Positions 28,001-37,359 of a stretch of 53,650 bases of DNA are shown here, in pieces. The stretch covers positions 1-53,650 of the forward strand of contig CALFSW010000085.1 of the NCBI GenBank assembly GCA_937916505.1, in the 5' to 3' direction. This stretch comes from an uncultured Verrucomicrobiales bacterium. GTDB taxonomy: Bacteria > Verrucomicrobiota > Verrucomicrobiia > Verrucomicrobiales > Akkermansiaceae. Within the stretch, counting starts at the first letter, position 1, and every line of letters begins with the position of its first letter. A model generated the notes under the pieces. It ran no database searches and was not told the DNA's origin. It worked only from the letters and a program-made list of their open reading frames with translations. The position numbers were made by a program, and so were the translations under genes.

Positions 28001-30073
28001 GATCAAAATGCTCCCGACGGCGTCTTCAGATCATTAATGCGCGACGATGACTTCCAGGTCTACTTCCGTGATCGCGTTTACAAATACTGCTTCCACGAAG
28101 GCCTCCTTACCCCGGGTGGAGCCACCCCTTCCTTTGAATACCGCATGAACGAGATCAGCTCGGCTCTCGTTCCCGAAACAGCGCGCTGGCAACCAAGCAG
28201 GGCCGACAGCCTTCCCTGGGACCGTGATGGCGAGTGGCAGGACGAATGGGACTATGTCACTGACACCTATTTCGCACAACGCACGGGCATCCTTCTAAAC
28301 CAACTCAGAAGCCGTGGATGGTATCCCGTCGAAGCCCCCGAATTTGAACCTCACGGAGGAGAAATCGAGGCGGGCTTTTCACCCGTCGTCACCTCGGGAC
28401 CCGGGACCGTTTACATCACCACCGACGGCAGCGACCCACGCCTTCCCGGCGGCACGATCAACCCCAATGCCATTTCCGTGAATGGCAGCGAAGTGTCCGC
28501 CACCCTGGTCAACAAGGAGGAAACCTGGTCCTACCTCGACGATGGCTCGGATCAGGGAACCGCTTGGCAGGCGCCGGGATTTGATGATTCCTCCTGGGCC
28601 ACCGGCCAAGCCGAACTTGGATACGGAGATGGCCCCGGGGGAGCCGAAGGCACCGAGGTGGGATTCGGAGGAAACCTTGCCAACAAATTCATCACGACCT
28701 ACTTCCGGAAAAAATTCACCGCCACTGATGTCGCCGACATCACCGGCCTGCAGCTTGGTCTGCGCCGTGACGACGGAGCAGTCGTCTACCTCAATGGCAC
28801 CGAAGTTTGGCGCAACGGCATGCCCGACGTCGAAGTCATCGGACACACCACCCTCGCAAGCAATGGAGCCGGCGGAACCGACGAATCAATCTTCCATCAG
28901 AAAAACGACATCCTGACATCTCTCCTCGTCGAAGGAACCAACACCATCGCCGTCGAAGTTCATCAAAACTCCCCTACGAGCTCGGACATCAGCTTTGATC
29001 TCGAACTTCACGTGACAAAGCCCAGCGACCCTTCCCAGCTTTCTCTCGATGAAAGCACTTTAGTCCGGGCACGCGTCCTCTCAGACAACGAATGGTCCCC
29101 CGTCAATTCGGTTCGCTACCTTGTGGGAACTCCCGCGAGTTCCAGCAATCTCGTCGTCAGCGAATTCAGCTATCGTCCCGCAAAGCCCAGTGCCGCCGAA
29201 GACCCCGGAAGCCTCTACTCCCGGACCGATTTCGAATTTATCGAATTCAAAAATATCTCCAACGGGCCAATCCACCTCGATGGAGTTCGCTTAACCGATG
29301 GTGTCGATTTTGATTTCTCCGAAGCCCTCAACTTCAGCATTCCAGCCGGTGAAACCCTCCTCATCGTCGAAAACCAAGCGGCCTTCTTCGCCAGATACCC
29401 GGGAGTTTCAGCAGAAAAAATCGCAGGCGAATACAGCGGCAACCTGAGCAACGACGGAGAACGCGTCGAAATCCTCGCATCCGATGATTCCGTCATCCAA
29501 GCCTTCACCTACAATGACCAGCTGCCCTGGCCCACTGCGGCTGACGGCGGCGGTTTCTCCCTCGAGCTGATCGAACCCACCACCGGCCCCGATCACGACG
29601 TGGGTGGAAACTGGCGGGCCTCACGGGGAGTCCACGGCACTCCGGCCGACCTCGTTTCACCCATGGATTTTGCGACCTGGCAGAACTGGATCTTTAACGA
29701 CGAAGAACTCGCCAACCCGGCGATCTCCGGACCAAACGCCGACCCCGATGGCGATGGCTGGAGCAACTTCGCCGAATTCGCCCTGGGCCTCGCTCCCGAA
29801 GATTCTTTTGATCCACCAAACCTCATCCGCGCCACCACCGAGACCGAGGAAGGAATAGACTACCTCGCTGTCGAATTCGAAGCATGGTCGGGCGCAGTCG
29901 GCGTCACCACCACCCTCCAGGTCGGCCCCAACCTCACCAGTTGGTCTGACACCGGGGTTGAAGTTTTGCCGTCCACCGACAACGGCGACGGCACCACCAC
30001 TCGCAAATTCCGATCCCCCTCTCCCATCGGGAGCACTTCCAAGGAATTCATCCGCCTCCGATTTTCCAACTGA
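25079..30073 (+). CDS. Giant exoprotein with domain A, cadherin-like, lamin-tail, chitobiase-like and CotH kinase domains
   Basis: This is a 1664-residue secreted protein. The ATG at 25079 is chosen over a GTG at 25061 because the signal peptide (LIPFLFILTSLSAGA) follows it. Domain A comes first (about residues 25-215), then two cadherin-like segments to about 420. A lamin-tail domain (about 425-530, LRINEVVASNGS, SDWIEIFN) and a chitobiase C-terminal-like segment (about 590-660) follow. The CotH kinase domain spans about 690-1000, with NDWDWTTQHNW and WDCDVML as probable catalytic-site motifs. A second chitobiase-like segment, a beta-sandwich (YFRKKF, LRRDDGAVVYLNGTEVW) and a second lamin-tail domain (about 1350-1510) come after it. 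The end is a calcium-repeat motif (DPDGDGWSNFAEFALG). CotH kinases phosphorylate secreted proteins, so phosphorylation of surface proteins is possible. Confidence 0.88.
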   Translation: MTFSLSRALIPFLFILTSLSAGADTIVNVGEIREFNGPDDLELDPSRIVVAIDVFGDSDRMVNGVLFETDKSPPANVTVTAVNSINGWTSRPTYAGADSTSVDNLELIMQDIRWSPAPAGISLEVAGLNPGVEYELQMLFSEGGNRDRRWDIGIEGELAVDDFSSEGEGAWNPNNGFAYIAPFSLAAGDTTLNVELKQHLGGQAAMGSDNNPILQAFTVTEITVPPTPESLALSPLEFFATQSAPIGNFTTVDLKRSAIHVYSLAAGGTDNDKFTISDNQLAPDELYDFSGHAPGSTFAVKVRTTDADDPTRFQEEDFILTLVQPIAPDDLFLSATSISSGAIIGTPVGALTSSDANPIDGHTYELVPGAGDTDNSRFSIVGDTLEVAASIPGAQAEISIRIRSTDRSGLSIAKSFTLAVTDPSLRINEVVASNGSSLLDEDNSASDWIEIFNEQAGSASLNGWYLSDDVDNLTKWTFPAVSIGPNEFLVVFASAKDRSPTDGSNLHTNFQLSGGGETLFLVKPDGFTIASQLEFPEVYPDVSYGQDGTNNELGFLQSATPGTANSSIAANVRNEVTFSQGRGLYDAAFQLELTATVPGSTIRYTTNGQKPTASSGSIYNGPVNVTPETGTSTRGTRRIRAIAVHPAAALSPVATHTYLWVNGVTNEQTDGILGQSVFRAAIKNHATYGPEMDDGLLALPVVSIVKSGGVSSTEQEMSMELISNDGSEPGFQIDAGVKIVGGASVGSAKNNWRCYFRSEYGSSKLRYPVFAKEPYSTQTDNDEFDLLQLRGGSHDNFYWMALPTNQSNGAYRPGDALYVRNRWVSDMEMIMGHTSLHGRYVHCYFNGTYHGLYHLHERPMHHYMDKYFGGDAEDYHYTNSGRTGSDHGDGDVWSNAWNSVKSAASAGGQASKDWIDWESLADNQLLYFYCGNDWDWTTQHNWMAAGPKNPGEGGWQFYSWDCDVMLYDVIANNLDQNAPDGVFRSLMRDDDFQVYFRDRVYKYCFHEGLLTPGGATPSFEYRMNEISSALVPETARWQPSRADSLPWDRDGEWQDEWDYVTDTYFAQRTGILLNQLRSRGWYPVEAPEFEPHGGEIEAGFSPVVTSGPGTVYITTDGSDPRLPGGTINPNAISVNGSEVSATLVNKEETWSYLDDGSDQGTAWQAPGFDDSSWATGQAELGYGDGPGGAEGTEVGFGGNLANKFITTYFRKKFTATDVADITGLQLGLRRDDGAVVYLNGTEVWRNGMPDVEVIGHTTLASNGAGGTDESIFHQKNDILTSLLVEGTNTIAVEVHQNSPTSSDISFDLELHVTKPSDPSQLSLDESTLVRARVLSDNEWSPVNSVRYLVGTPASSSNLVVSEFSYRPAKPSAAEDPGSLYSRTDFEFIEFKNISNGPIHLDGVRLTDGVDFDFSEALNFSIPAGETLLIVENQAAFFARYPGVSAEKIAGEYSGNLSNDGERVEILASDDSVIQAFTYNDQLPWPTAADGGGFSLELIEPTTGPDHDVGGNWRASRGVHGTPADLVSPMDFATWQNWIFNDEELANPAISGPNADPDGDGWSNFAEFALGLAPEDSFDPPNLIRATTETEEGIDYLAVEFEAWSGAVGVTTTLQVGPNLTSWSDTGVEVLPSTDNGDGTTTRKFRSPSPIGSTSKEFIRLRFSN

Positions 30074-30107
30074 GGACGAGCCCGATCCCAAAGGTTCTCT
30101 CCAACGA

Positions 30108-30575
30108 CTACTCCCAGCCTTTGGGAAGAACCTTCGCTCTCACCACCTCTACCTGGGTTTTTTTTTCCACGCGGAGCGCATGAACTTCACGGGTCTCCTC
30201 TGGTGTCCCGAAGTTGCGGGTAAATTCAATCTCAGCGGTCGCCGTGCTCAAGCTATCGTCGTTCCAGGCGCCGTAGAAACGGGCCGCAAAGTGATAGGTT
30301 CCCGGGATGAGTCCCTGCAGGGCCCAACCTTCCGGGCCATAGCCTCGGAAGACATTCCCCGACCACCAACTTCCGGAGTGTCTCTCCATCAACATGGACC
30401 CGGGCATCCAGGCACCGGTAGGCTCGCGAATAATGAGGCTCAGATGATCGTTATTTGGACCGTTGCCGCCTTCTGCGAGGAGGAATTCACTTCCAATTCG
30501 CCGATTCCCAAGGGACCAGCCCGCCAAACCGGTCAAAATCCACCCCTTTTCGCTCAAGCGCTTAAGCGCCCCCAT
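30108..30575 (-). CDS. Small DUF2135-like (YfaP C-terminal-like) protein
   Basis: This is a 155-residue protein. The ATG at 30575 has AAGGAG five bases upstream, the best ribosome site seen in the window; an alternative TTG at 30617 has nothing comparable. The C-terminal half (GYGPEGWALQGLIPGTYHFAARFYG, FTRNFGTPEE) resembles DUF2135, a beta-sandwich usually found at the end of large vault/von Willebrand-type surface proteins. Here it stands almost alone. There is no clear signal peptide, though residues 10-20 are mildly hydrophobic. It is divergent from the cytochrome gene at 30699 and convergent with the giant exoprotein. The DUF2135 resemblance is judged by eye; function unknown. Confidence 0.6.
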   Translation of the reverse strand: MGALKRLSEKGWILTGLAGWSLGNRRIGSEFLLAEGGNGPNNDHLSLIIREPTGAWMPGSMLMERHSGSWWSGNVFRGYGPEGWALQGLIPGTYHFAARFYGAWNDDSLSTATAEIEFTRNFGTPEETREVHALRVEKKTQVEVVRAKVLPKGWE

Positions 30576-30580
30576 GGTAT

Positions 30581-30586
30581 CTCCTT
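30581..30586 (-). promoter_or_regulatory. Strong Shine-Dalgarno AAGGAG for the DUF2135-like gene
   Basis: On the minus strand AAGGAG is followed by five bases (ATACC) and then the ATG at 30575. It decides the start over the TTG at 30617 and stands out in a window where most genes lack a recognisable site. Confidence 0.65.
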
Positions 30587-30698
30587 GAAACGGAAGATGA
30601 TAAAAGTTAGGTCTCAAGCTTCGTAGAATTCACTCTACCGCCGTTTCTTCTTTCGAAGATCGCGCGCGAGTGTCTCCAGCCCGACCCGACCTGACTCC

Positions 30699-33600
30699 AT
30701 GCTTCACCGTTTCCTTGTCCCCCTCTCCTGCCTTGCCGGATTTTTCCCAGCCACTCTTGCTGCTGAAGAAATCAACAAGCCAATCAGTTACTATCAGGAC
30801 ATCCGCCCCATTTTCCAGGCGAACTGCGTCGGCTGCCACCAACCCTCAAAGGACAATGGCGACTACGTCATGACCGATTTCAAGCGCCTCCTCGCCGGCG
30901 GCGAGGACGCCATCGCGATTGTCCCGGGCAAGCCTGACGAAAGCTATCTCATCGAAGAGATCACGCCGGATTTCGAAGGCAGCGCGGAGATGCCCAAAAA
31001 GAAAGATCCCTTGCACAAAACCGAGATTGCGCTGATCAGGACCTGGATCACGGAAGGAGCCTTGGACGACACTCCTGAAAACGCGCGCCAACGTTACGAT
31101 CAGGACCATCCTCCGGTTTATACCAAACCTCCGATCATCACTTCGCTCGATTACTCTCCCGACGGAACCTTGCTGGCCATTTCGGGCTTCCACGAAGTCC
31201 TTCTTCAAAAAGCCGATGGCTCCGGCCCCGTCGCTCGTCTCGTGGGACTTTCGGAGAGAATTGAATCGGTGCGTTTCTCTCCCGATGGCAAAAAACTCGC
31301 CGTCACCGGTGGCCTGCCCGGTCGCATGGGCGAAGTCCAGGTCTGGGATGTTGCGACAAAGAAGCTCTCTCTCTCGGCCCCGGTCACCTTCGATACCATC
31401 TACGGGGCGGCCTGGTCACCCGATGGAACCAAAATCTCCTTCGGCTGCTCCGACAACACCGTCCGCGCCATCGACGCCAAATCCGGCAAACAAGTTCTCT
31501 TCCAGGGTGGCCACAATGGCTGGGTTTTGGACACCGCCTTCAATCCCAAGGGCGATCATGTCATTTCCGTCAGCCGCGACATGACCGCGAAGCTGACCGA
31601 ATTCGAAACGCAACGCCTCATCGATAATATCACCTCGATCACCCCCAATGCGCTTAAGGGAGGAATGGCTGCGGTCGTCGCGCACCCGACCCGCGACGAA
31701 ATCGTGGTCGGCGGATCCGACGGAGTTCCCAAGCTCTACCGCATCTTCCGCAACACCGCGCGTAAGATTGGGGACGACGCCAACCTCCTCCTGGAATTTC
31801 CTCCTCTGGAAGGACGAATTTTCGCCGTCGACATTTCCAAAGACGCGCGCCGCATCGCCGCTGGCAGCAGCTTGAACGGCAAGGGAGCGATCCACATCTA
31901 CGAGGTGAATCCTGACGCTAAAATCACGAATGAAATTGCTGAAATCATCAAGAAGCCCACTCACGAGCGAAACGCCGACATGCGCACCAAGCTCCAGAAT
32001 TACTTCGACGAAAGCGTCAAGACTCTCGCTGCGATCCCGGTTGCGGAATGCGGAATTTTCGCAGTCTCGTTCAATCCCGACGGCTCCCGTCTGGCCGCTT
32101 CCGGGGCAGATGGCACCGTTCGAATTCTCGACGCCTCAAACGGCACCATCGTGAAGTCGTTTATTCCGGTCGAAATCACACCCGAGGCCGGAATTGCCAG
32201 GATCCAAAACAACGGTGATAGTCTCGACAAGCGCCCGGCACTCGATGCCGAACAAATTCCGGAGGGCCGGACCATCGTAAAACTGAGTGCCTCACAGGAA
32301 GGAATCGATCGCATCATTAAGATCGAAAACCCCTATCAATACTCTCAAGTCATCGTCTCCGCCGAGCTCGATTCCGGAGACATCATCGACGTCACCCGCA
32401 TCGCGGAAAAAAGTGTCGAGGGCAATCATGTCACCATCTCAAACACCGGTGTCGTCCGCGGGGTATCCGATGGCAACTCCAGCATCAGGTTCTCAATCTC
32501 CGGAAAGACCACCGCCATCGCCGTCAACGTATCGGGCATGAAAAAGGAATTCATTCCAGCTTGGTCAAAAGACGTCAACCCCGTCATCTCCCGCATGGGT
32601 TGCAATACCGGAACATGCCACGGTTCCAAGGACGGCAAGAACGGCTTCAAGCTCTCCCTTCGCGGTTACGATCCTCTTTACGACGTCCGGGCCTTCACCG
32701 ATGACATCGCCTCCCGCCGGGTCAACCTGGCGTCTCCCGATGACAGTCTGATGCTTCTCAAATCCACCTCCGCGGTCCCGCACGAAGGAGGTCAGGTCAC
32801 CAAACCTGGCAATGACTACTATGAGATTGTGCGCGCCTGGATTGCCAATGGGGCCAAGCTTGAGAAGAAGCAGACCAAGGCTCTCAAAATCGACGTTTAC
32901 CCCCTCAATCCCGTCGTTCAGAACATCGGCTCAATGCAGCAAATGCGGGTCATTGCCACCTATCCCAACGGAGAAACGCGCGATGTCACCACCGAAGCCG
33001 TTGTCACCAGCGGAAACGGCGAAGTGGCCGAAGCGGTGAAAGGATATCCCGCACTCCTCAAAGTGGTGCGACGTGGCGAAGCGCCCATTCTGGTCCGCTA
33101 TGAAGGAGCCTACGCCGCCACCACCGTCACCGCGATGGGAGACCGCAGTGGCTTTGCGTGGGCTGATCCACCGAAGTTCAACGAGATCGACAATCTCGTG
33201 GCCCAGAAGTGGCGACGCATGAAGACCCTTCCCTCCGAAGTCTGCACCGACCTCGACTTCGTCCGCCGCATCTACCTCGACCTCACCGGCCTCCCGCCAA
33301 CCGTCGGGCAGGTGAAGTCATTTCTCGCCGACACCCGGCACTCCCAGGTGAAGCGCGACGCCTTGATTGATGACCTCATTGGAAATCCCGAGTTCATCGA
33401 ATTCTGGACCAACAAGTGGTCCGACATGCTTCAGGTGAATCGCAAATTCCTCGCCCCTGAAGGTGCCAGGATTTTCCGCGCCTGGATCCGCAAGGAAGTC
33501 GCCGACAACACACCCTATGACGAATTCGCGCGCAAGGTCATCACCGCGACAGGTTCAAACAAGGAGAACCCTCCCGCCTCGTATTTCAAGATTCTCCGCA

Positions 33601-35801
33601 CCCCGGAGGACACCATGGAAAACACCACCCACCTTTTCCTCGCAACCCGATTCAACTGCAACAAGTGCCACGACCATCCCTTCGAACGATGGACACAGGA
33701 CAACTACTACGAAATGTCAGCCTTCTTTGCCCAAGTTGGCCTCAAGGCGGATCCCGCCAGCGGAAACGGCAAGATCGGTGGCACCGCCGTCGAGGGAGCA
33801 AAGCCACTCTACGAAATCATTTATCAAAAGAACGAGGCCGAGCAAAAACACGAGCGTACCGGCCAGGTGACCGCGCCAAGCTTCCCTTACGAGGCCGAGC
33901 ACACCGCCAAGAAAGAAGCAAGCCGCCGCGACAATCTCGCCCAGTGGATGACCTCGCCCGACAACCGCTACTTCGCTTCCAGCTACGCCAACCGTGTCTG
34001 GGGATACATGATGGGAACCGGCATCATCGAACCACTCGATGACATCCGCGCCGGTAATCCGCCCTCCAACCCGGAGCTTCTCGATTGGCTCTCAAAGTAC
34101 TTCATCGAGAGTGGCTTCGACGTCCGTGAGCTCATGCGGGTCATTTGCAAATCGCGCACCTACCAACTCTCCATCAAGACCAACAAGTGGAACGAGGACG
34201 ACACCATCAACTTCTCCCACGCCAAGGCACGCCGCCTTCCTGCCGAAGTCCTTTACGATTCCATCCACGCCGTCACCGGAGCCAGCAGCAAATTCCCCGG
34301 CGTTCCCAAGGGCACGCGCGCCTCCTCCCTCCCCGACGTCGGAGTCCGGCTCCCCGATAGTTTCCTCGCCAACTTTGGCCGGCCCGTCCGCGAAAGCTCC
34401 TGCGAATGCGAACGCAACAGCGACATGCAGCTCGGGCCGATCATGGCGCTGCTGAGTGGACCTACCGTGGGCGACGCCATTTCCGATCCCGGAAATGCCA
34501 TCACCAAACTGGCCAAGGAATCAAAAGATGATCGCTCGCTCGTTGAGGGATTATTCTACCGCATCCTTAATCGTCCCCCGACCGAGCCTGAAATCAAAGC
34601 CAGCCTCGTGGCATTTCGCGCCGGAATTGATCAGGATCAAGCCACGCTCGAGAAAGCCTTGGCCGACCACTTAAAAACCCGGGACCCCGCCATTGCCAGC
34701 GCTGAACAAAAACGCGAGGCAGACCTCGTCGCGGGCAAAGCCACCATCGTGGCTCACGAAAAAGCGATCAAACCCCGCATCGATGCCGCAACGCAAAAGC
34801 GCAATGAAGCCATCGCCAAATTTGAGAGCGAAAAGAAGGCCTACGATGCCGCTCTGCCCGCCAAAATCTCAAAATGGGAACAGGAACTCGGTGACAACGC
34901 TTCTTTGTGGACCGCCCTTCAACCGACCGAACTCAAATCGACCAACGGAGCCACTCTGACCGTCGGAGCCGATCAATCGGTCATCGCTACCGGCAACAAT
35001 GGCAAGACCGACTACGTCCTTTCGGCGCCCTCAGACCTCAGCGGCATCACCGCAATTCGTCTCGAAATGCTCACCGATGACAGCCTGCCCGCAAAAGGCC
35101 CCGGCCGCCAGGGTGGCAATTTTGTCCTCGGTGAGATCGAACTGGAAATCGCACCGGCTTCGGATCCGACCAAGTTCCAGCGCATCAAGTTCAACTCAGC
35201 CATGGCCAGCTTCAGCCAGCAAAACTACGAAGTGGCCAAAGCCATCGATGGCAAGCCCGGTGGCCCCAATGCCGGATGGGCCATTTCTCCGCAGGTCGGC
35301 AAGAATCAAACCGCCATCTTCGGAATCGGGCAGCCCATCGGAAACGGCGCTGGCAACATCCTGCGATTCACGCTCAAGCAACCCTTGGACGAAGTTCATA
35401 CCCTTGGAAAATTCCGGCTTTCGGTCACCACCAAGCAAGGCCCTCTTCCCTTCAGCATCCCTGAAAACATCAAGCAAGCCCTCGCTCTCGCCAAAGAGAA
35501 ACGGAACGAAAAGCAGACCCAGGAAATCACGAAATACTTCCGGGACAATGATGCCGGCCTGAAGGGGCTCGACCAACGCTTGGCCGAAGCAAAGAAGCCC
35601 CTTCCCGCGGATCCAAAACTCACCGAGCTTCGGAATCAATATTCCGCGCTCGAGAAATCTCCCCGGGCCGACCCGAGACATGATTTGCTTCGCAACGACT
35701 TCAACCTCAGCACCAAACAACTCGCCCAACGCCGACTCACCGGCGCCCAGGATCTTGCCTGGGCCTTGATCAACACCCCCGCCTTCCTCTTCAACCACTA
35801 A
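30699..35801 (+). CDS. 1700-residue PSCyt1-WD40-Ig-like-DUF1549-DUF1553 exported haem protein
   Basis: This is the largest protein in the window. The signal peptide (LVPLSCLAGFFPATLAA) follows the ATG. PSCyt1 has CVGCH at 43-47 and EMPKKKDPL. WD40-like repeats fill about 140-480 (FSPDGKKLAVTGG, AWSPDGTKISFGCSDNTVR, FNPDGSRLAASGADGTVRI). An Ig-like Big_2 segment follows (about 530-620), then a second, unusually spaced haem motif C635-x4-C640-H641 (CNTGTCH, in GCNTGTCHGSKDGKNGF). DUF1549 (CNKCHDHP at 987) and DUF1553 (NPPSNPELLDWLSKYF) come next, then a Lys/Glu/Ala-rich helical stretch, probably a coiled coil (about 1310-1390). A domain at about 1445-1590 resembles the inserted one in the protein at 7927. 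It pairs with the DUF1501 gene 24 bases downstream. Confidence 0.93.
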   Translation: MLHRFLVPLSCLAGFFPATLAAEEINKPISYYQDIRPIFQANCVGCHQPSKDNGDYVMTDFKRLLAGGEDAIAIVPGKPDESYLIEEITPDFEGSAEMPKKKDPLHKTEIALIRTWITEGALDDTPENARQRYDQDHPPVYTKPPIITSLDYSPDGTLLAISGFHEVLLQKADGSGPVARLVGLSERIESVRFSPDGKKLAVTGGLPGRMGEVQVWDVATKKLSLSAPVTFDTIYGAAWSPDGTKISFGCSDNTVRAIDAKSGKQVLFQGGHNGWVLDTAFNPKGDHVISVSRDMTAKLTEFETQRLIDNITSITPNALKGGMAAVVAHPTRDEIVVGGSDGVPKLYRIFRNTARKIGDDANLLLEFPPLEGRIFAVDISKDARRIAAGSSLNGKGAIHIYEVNPDAKITNEIAEIIKKPTHERNADMRTKLQNYFDESVKTLAAIPVAECGIFAVSFNPDGSRLAASGADGTVRILDASNGTIVKSFIPVEITPEAGIARIQNNGDSLDKRPALDAEQIPEGRTIVKLSASQEGIDRIIKIENPYQYSQVIVSAELDSGDIIDVTRIAEKSVEGNHVTISNTGVVRGVSDGNSSIRFSISGKTTAIAVNVSGMKKEFIPAWSKDVNPVISRMGCNTGTCHGSKDGKNGFKLSLRGYDPLYDVRAFTDDIASRRVNLASPDDSLMLLKSTSAVPHEGGQVTKPGNDYYEIVRAWIANGAKLEKKQTKALKIDVYPLNPVVQNIGSMQQMRVIATYPNGETRDVTTEAVVTSGNGEVAEAVKGYPALLKVVRRGEAPILVRYEGAYAATTVTAMGDRSGFAWADPPKFNEIDNLVAQKWRRMKTLPSEVCTDLDFVRRIYLDLTGLPPTVGQVKSFLADTRHSQVKRDALIDDLIGNPEFIEFWTNKWSDMLQVNRKFLAPEGARIFRAWIRKEVADNTPYDEFARKVITATGSNKENPPASYFKILRTPEDTMENTTHLFLATRFNCNKCHDHPFERWTQDNYYEMSAFFAQVGLKADPASGNGKIGGTAVEGAKPLYEIIYQKNEAEQKHERTGQVTAPSFPYEAEHTAKKEASRRDNLAQWMTSPDNRYFASSYANRVWGYMMGTGIIEPLDDIRAGNPPSNPELLDWLSKYFIESGFDVRELMRVICKSRTYQLSIKTNKWNEDDTINFSHAKARRLPAEVLYDSIHAVTGASSKFPGVPKGTRASSLPDVGVRLPDSFLANFGRPVRESSCECERNSDMQLGPIMALLSGPTVGDAISDPGNAITKLAKESKDDRSLVEGLFYRILNRPPTEPEIKASLVAFRAGIDQDQATLEKALADHLKTRDPAIASAEQKREADLVAGKATIVAHEKAIKPRIDAATQKRNEAIAKFESEKKAYDAALPAKISKWEQELGDNASLWTALQPTELKSTNGATLTVGADQSVIATGNNGKTDYVLSAPSDLSGITAIRLEMLTDDSLPAKGPGRQGGNFVLGEIELEIAPASDPTKFQRIKFNSAMASFSQQNYEVAKAIDGKPGGPNAGWAISPQVGKNQTAIFGIGQPIGNGAGNILRFTLKQPLDEVHTLGKFRLSVTTKQGPLPFSIPENIKQALALAKEKRNEKQTQEITKYFRDNDAGLKGLDQRLAEAKKPLPADPKLTELRNQYSALEKSPRADPRHDLLRNDFNLSTKQLAQRRLTGAQDLAWALINTPAFLFNH

Positions 35802-35825
35802 TCTCCAACCACCAAAACCAAAGCC

Positions 35826-37295
35826 ATGTTTAGAATTCCAGGACAAGCAGGAAAAGACGTCTGTGATCCCAATGCCGGATACTCCCGTCGTGACGTATTA
35901 AGAGTTGGAGGAGCAGGCATGCTGGGCATGTCGCTCAGCACCATGTTTCAGGCCAAGGCCCTCGCCGAAGAGAAAAAGGAATCCGGCGCGCCCGGCTGGG
36001 GAAAGGCCAAGAGCATCATCCTTGTCTACCTCCAGGGCGGCCCGAGCCATCTCGACCTTTGGGACCCCAAGGAGAACGTGCCCGACAATGTGCGCAGTTC
36101 CTTCAAATCGATCCCGACCAAAATCCCGGGCATTAACTTCACCGAGGTCCTTCCGAACCTCGCCAAGATCAACGACAAGTTCACCATGATCCGGTCGATG
36201 AGCTACACCCCCAACGGACTCTTCAATCACACGGCCGCGATTTACCAAATGATGACCGGCTACACCACCGACAAGGTGAGTCCGTCCGGCCAACTCGAGC
36301 CTCCCAGCCCGAAGGACTTTCCGAACTTCGGCTCCAACCTCGTGAAACTGCGTCCCATGGAGGAACCCATGCTTCCCTTTGTCATGCTCCCCCGCCCACT
36401 TCAGGAAAGCAACGTCGTCGGCAAAGGTGGCAGCGCGGGCTTCCTCGGAAAATCCTACGATCCTTATACCCTCTACCCGGGCGGGGATGACATGGACATG
36501 GCCAAGATGGCCCGCATCAAGATCGATGACCTGCAGCTCCGGCCCGATGTTTTCTCACTGCGCCTCAAACGTCGCGCCAGCCTTCGCAGCGCCATCAATG
36601 CCCAGATGCCCACCATCGATAAAGCAGTCGAAGACTACTCGCTCGATAAATACTATGACCGGGCTCTCAACCTCATCGTTAGCGGACGAGCCCGAGAAGC
36701 CTTCGCCATCGAACAGGAAAGCGATAAGACTCGTGAGGCTTATGGTAAAAACACCTTCGGTGATAGCTGCCTCCTCGCCCGTCGCTTGGTGGAAGCCGGC
36801 ACCCGCGTGGTCGAGGTGATCTGGCCAAAAGTGGCCAACTCCGACAACCACTCATGGGACACTCACAAGGATCTCACCAAGCGCATCAAGAACCAGGGTG
36901 GCCCCATGCTCGACAAGGGCCTCGCCACTCTCATCTCGGATCTTGATGATCGCGGATTGCTCGACGAAACCCTCGTCGTCGCAGTCGGTGAGTTCGGTCG
37001 TAGTCCGCAAAAGGGCGTCAGCACTTCGGGCAATGGCAATAGTGCCGATGGCCGTGATCATTGGCCCTATTGCTACACCAGCGTGATCGCCGGAGCAGGG
37101 ATCAAGCAAGGATACGTCCATGGAAAATCCGACAAGACCGGCTCCGCCCCCGTGGAAGATCCCGTTCATCCCGGCGAGTTGTTGGCCACAATTTATCACG
37201 CCTTTGGGATCGATCCCGAGACCATGGTAATGAATCATCTGAACCAGCCCCGCGAACTCGTCAAAGAAAAGCCAGTCTTCAAGCTCTTCAGCTAA
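35826..37295 (+). CDS. DUF1501 Tat-exported protein (partner of 30699-35801)
   Basis: This is a 489-residue protein. A Tat-like leader ([18 protein letters not shown], residues of about 20-38) is preceded by a longer polar N-terminus than in the other two paralogues. DUF1501 motifs follow: [31 protein letters not shown] and [17 protein letters not shown]. It is the more divergent of the three copies (for instance [10 protein letters not shown] instead of WGGEFGRxP) and matches the more divergent cytochrome partner upstream. That suggests the two proteins evolve as a pair. The 24-base spacing implies one transcript. Confidence 0.93.
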   Translation: MFRIPGQAGKDVCDPNAGYSRRDVLRVGGAGMLGMSLSTMFQAKALAEEKKESGAPGWGKAKSIILVYLQGGPSHLDLWDPKENVPDNVRSSFKSIPTKIPGINFTEVLPNLAKINDKFTMIRSMSYTPNGLFNHTAAIYQMMTGYTTDKVSPSGQLEPPSPKDFPNFGSNLVKLRPMEEPMLPFVMLPRPLQESNVVGKGGSAGFLGKSYDPYTLYPGGDDMDMAKMARIKIDDLQLRPDVFSLRLKRRASLRSAINAQMPTIDKAVEDYSLDKYYDRALNLIVSGRAREAFAIEQESDKTREAYGKNTFGDSCLLARRLVEAGTRVVEVIWPKVANSDNHSWDTHKDLTKRIKNQGGPMLDKGLATLISDLDDRGLLDETLVVAVGEFGRSPQKGVSTSGNGNSADGRDHWPYCYTSVIAGAGIKQGYVHGKSDKTGSAPVEDPVHPGELLATIYHAFGIDPETMVMNHLNQPRELVKEKPVFKLFS

Positions 37296-37359
37296 GTGGG
37301 CTCCGGCAATCATACGATGGATCCCAAGAGGGTGAACACTTCCCCGCTTTTCCCATCCA

